A stretch of DNA of 64,000 nucleotides from Latrodectus hesperus (lineage: Eukaryota > Arthropoda > Arachnida > Araneae > Theridiidae), in the NCBI GenBank assembly GCA_037975125.1, contig JAJQOW010000014.1, forward strand, positions 19,919,484 to 19,983,483, given 5' to 3'. Each line of letters begins with the position of its first letter. The stretch's first letter is position 1. The notes under the pieces were generated by a model. The model was given only the letters and a program-made list of their open reading frames with translations, was not told where the DNA came from and searched no databases. The position numbers and the translations under genes were made by a program. Of this stretch, positions 61,197 to 64,000 are shown one piece after another.

Positions 61197-64000
61197 TTGG
61201 TTGGTTGGTTGGGTTTTATGGCGCAAGGTCCAAAAATGGACATGCTGCGCCAAGAAAAAAGTTTTCGAAGAATATTTTTTTTATTTAATATTTTTTCTTT
61301 CTTATTTTTTTTTCATATATATATTAAAACCCAAGCAACATTAAAATATTAAAACACAAAAATCAGTGTATAAGTTATCTTAAAATGTATACTATAAATA
61401 AAATAAATCAAATATATATAAAATCTTAAAATGTATAAATGTAAATCATATGAAGTTTAAAAAACCTATTGCTCTCAAATAAGCAAATAGGTTTTGGTGG
61501 GGTGGTTTCCCCAACAAATCAAATAGAGTTAAAAGGTTTGTTTTGAAAAATTTAAAACGGTAGACGTTAAAAGTAGAACATGTGATTAAAATATGATAAA
61601 CAGTAAATGGTTCATCACACGTCTCACACCATGGATTTAAATCACTTAAAAACAAATGTTTGTGTGTGAAACGTGTGTGTCCGATACGAAGGCGAGTCAA
61701 TCTAACATCAGCACTTCGTAACGGTAAAACTGATAATGAGGTGAGGGATGGAAAAATGGTATGTAATTTGTTGACGACCTGTAAGTTCCATGATTCTTGC
61801 CATAGACCATATATAAACCTTTTTATAGCCTTTCTCACATCTGAGAGAGGAACCGATGGTAATATTGGATCTGATGCAGCCTTTGCTGCTGCATCCGCTC
61901 TCTCATTTCTATCAAGACCTACGTGACTTGGTATCCAACAAAATATAATATCATATCCCTTGCCAGCAAGGGAATCTAATGCTCTAAAAATCTTTGACAC
62001 AACAGGATGGCAAGTAAAACTATTGTTCCTCAATGCTTGCAATACACTCATGCTGTCAGTATATATACAAAATTGACGATGATCTTCTGTATTCACATGC
62101 TGAAGCGCATAAGCGATAGCTGTGGCTTCAGCAGTAAAGATAGAGCAGGACGAATGTAGACTGTAGCTAAAAACTGTATTATTTATAACGACTCCACAGC
62201 CCACGTGTCCCGCTGATTTTGAACCATCTGTGAATACAGGTGTGTAAGATTGATACTGACAGCGATGGGAGGAATATAGCATTTGAAAAACAATAGGTGT
62301 TGTGTCTGATTTTAAAAACTGAGCAAAAGAGTTATTAAATATAATGGTTGGATCATACCAAGGCGGATGAGTAAAAGTATTAATTGTCTCTATCCGAATA
62401 TCACATAGGTCTGTGAGCCACAAATATGATTTGGCTCTTGTGAGAAAAGGTGGGATGCTCATTGGTCGAGCATCAAACAGTCTTTTAAGAGAGGCATTAG
62501 GAACCATGGAACGTAATGGGTGGTGTGGGGTCGACATAATTTTTGCGTAATAATTGAGAGATTGCTGCATTCGTCTCAGGTCTAAGGGTAGTTGTCCACA
62601 AACAGCATATAGACTCTGGACGGGTGATGTGCGGAAGGCGCCAGAACATATCCTCAAAGCAGAGTGATGAACTGTGTCCAACCTTCGTAAGACGGAAGAT
62701 CTAGCTGATCCGTAAACAACACTTCCGTAGTCAATGCGGGACAAGATCAATGACTGATATACTCGAAGAAGTGATGTGCGATCTGCACCCCAAGATGTAT
62801 TTGACAACACCTTGAGGATATTAAGCGATCGCTCACACTTCTTCCGCAAATGCAAAACATGCGGAAGAAAAGTTAATTTTCGGTCAAAGATAATGCCCAA
62901 GAATTTTATATCATTGACTACTTGTATTGGAGTGTTGTTGATGTAAATTATTGGATCATTATGCAGGCTAGTCTTTTTACAGAAGTGGACACATCTACTC
63001 TTGCTAGGAGATAAAGTATGGCCATTCTCAGCACACCATGCAGCAAGCTTGTTAACTGCTGTTTGCAGTTGTCTCTCAATTAAACGCATATTCGAACCCT
63101 GACATGATATTTGCAGGTCGTCAACATAGAGTGTACCATTTATTGATGGTGGTAGTTGATGTAGAATGTTACTGATGAATAAATTAAAAATTGTGACACT
63201 TAAAATGGAGCCTTGGGGGACACCCTCGGCTTGAATAAAAGTATTGGAAAATACAGTTCCAATACGAACTTTAAAAACACGGGAGCTTAAAAAATTTTCA
63301 AGGAATATCGGAAGATTACCCCGAAAGCCAAAATTATATAATGAACGGAGAATTCCATATCGCCATGTACGGTCGTATGCCTTCTCGATGTCAAAGAAAA
63401 TGGAGACCAGATGGTTTCTCCGCACAAAAGCATTGCGGATTTGGGTCTCCAAATATGTGATATTATCAAGAGTGGATCTCCCTTTATGGAAGCCACTCTG
63501 ATTTATATGTATATATTTATTTTTTCTAAGACATATACGAGACGGGCGTTGACCATACGTTCGAGAGTCTTACAGAAGCAACTCGTCAGAGCAATTGGTC
63601 GATAATTTGAAGGATCTGAAGGATCTTTACCAGCCTTAAGAACCGGAATCACTATCGCTTCACTCCAAGCCGAAGGAAATTTCTTTTCATTCCAGATCCT
63701 ATTGAACAAAAGTAATATGTTCAATACGGAGTCTGGACTTAAATTTCGAAGCATTTGATAGCTGATTCCATCAGGTCCTGGGCTAGTATCATGGGACTGC
63801 TGTAATGCTCTCTTCAATTCCAACATCCGAAATTCACAGTTGTAAGGCAAGGCTTCACCATGGTTGAAACGAATTGATGTTCGTTCAGCGCGACTCTTAG
63901 TCCTTAAAAACGAAGGACTGTAAGAGTCGTTGCTGGAAACGGTTGCAAAGGTTTCACCAAGTGTATTAGCAATGTCTTTAGGAGAAGAGTATATAGCAGC
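61197..64000 (-). pseudogene. Element O, 3' UTR and ORF2 (RT-RNase H), running off the window
   Basis: The TTGG tail starts at 61197 and the 3' UTR runs to 61445. ORF2 is open from 61446 to about 63515 with FFDIEKAYD, GVPQGS, YVDD, RNase H (VFTDGSKSAGHVGCG, FTAEATA, YTDSMS, SHVGLDRNERAD) and the knuckle CETCDEPFTVYHILITC. One T is missing from a T-run (6 instead of 7) at about 63516-63525, shifting the frame in EKNKYIHIN; upstream the other frame continues to 64000 (SPGPDGIS, VLKAGKDPSDPSNYRPIALT). FRKGRS reads FHKGRS. It is almost identical to I, but without I's lesion at CQQLP (here CGQLP, in frame). Confidence 0.88.

Overview
This is an AT-rich eukaryotic window with no bacterial features. 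It has GT-AG type intron boundaries, large gene-poor AT-rich stretches and many copies of one non-LTR retrotransposon family. The elements carry an ORF1 with three CCHC knuckles and an ORF2 of endonuclease-RT-RNase H plus a C-terminal CCHC knuckle, which is the layout of the I group. Their 3' tails are (CCAA)n, seen on the + strand as TTGG repeats. The style suggests an arthropod, perhaps a spider, but the host assignment is inference and not shown by any single-copy gene.

Region 1 (1-17555) is solid retrotransposon, all on the minus strand. Pieces A, B, C and D follow one another, each with an intact 5' end abutting the interior of the next copy's ORF2. This fits a nested stack (A in B in C in D) whose other halves lie left of the window. 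D is 5'-truncated against the TTGG tail of E. E is itself split by a complete element F (11771-17397) flanked by a 13-bp target-site duplication (TSD).

Region 2 (17556-40339) is the host part of most interest. It is a tandem array with a period of 4258-4259 bp, about 2.7 copies once insertions are removed. Each unit carries exon-like pieces on the + strand: Ser/Pro-rich plus AT-hook-like exons ending at a GT donor, and a set of short terminal exons that all start in phase 1 and encode a basic stretch followed by a TEL/NEL/TEV motif. One terminal exon type is repeated four times in a row inside the unit. The first copy is interrupted by a complete element H (14-bp TSD), which in turn carries an inserted element I in its 5' UTR (13-bp TSD). 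A small 5'-truncated element (M) is shared by the units and so predates the duplication.

Region 3 (40340-51642) is a second retrotransposon cluster: the tail of M, a damaged 5'-truncated J with a 22-bp palindrome, a complete K, and L (ORF1 plus the first codons of ORF2 only).

Region 4 (51643-61196) is older DNA. It holds a diverged relic of the array's exon module, a decayed + strand non-LTR element (RT and RNase H) split by N, a 3'-truncated copy of the main family with a 40-bp imperfect TSD, an (AT)n microsatellite and a small RT-like fragment. Region 5 (61197-64000) is the 3' part of element O, a close relative of I.

F, H and K have both ORFs open with all recognisable catalytic residues and look recently active. 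Most copies lack an AUG for ORF2: an AUA codon overlaps the ORF1 UAA stop. Subfamily B has an AUG there, and its distal 5' UTR looks borrowed from the other subfamilies.
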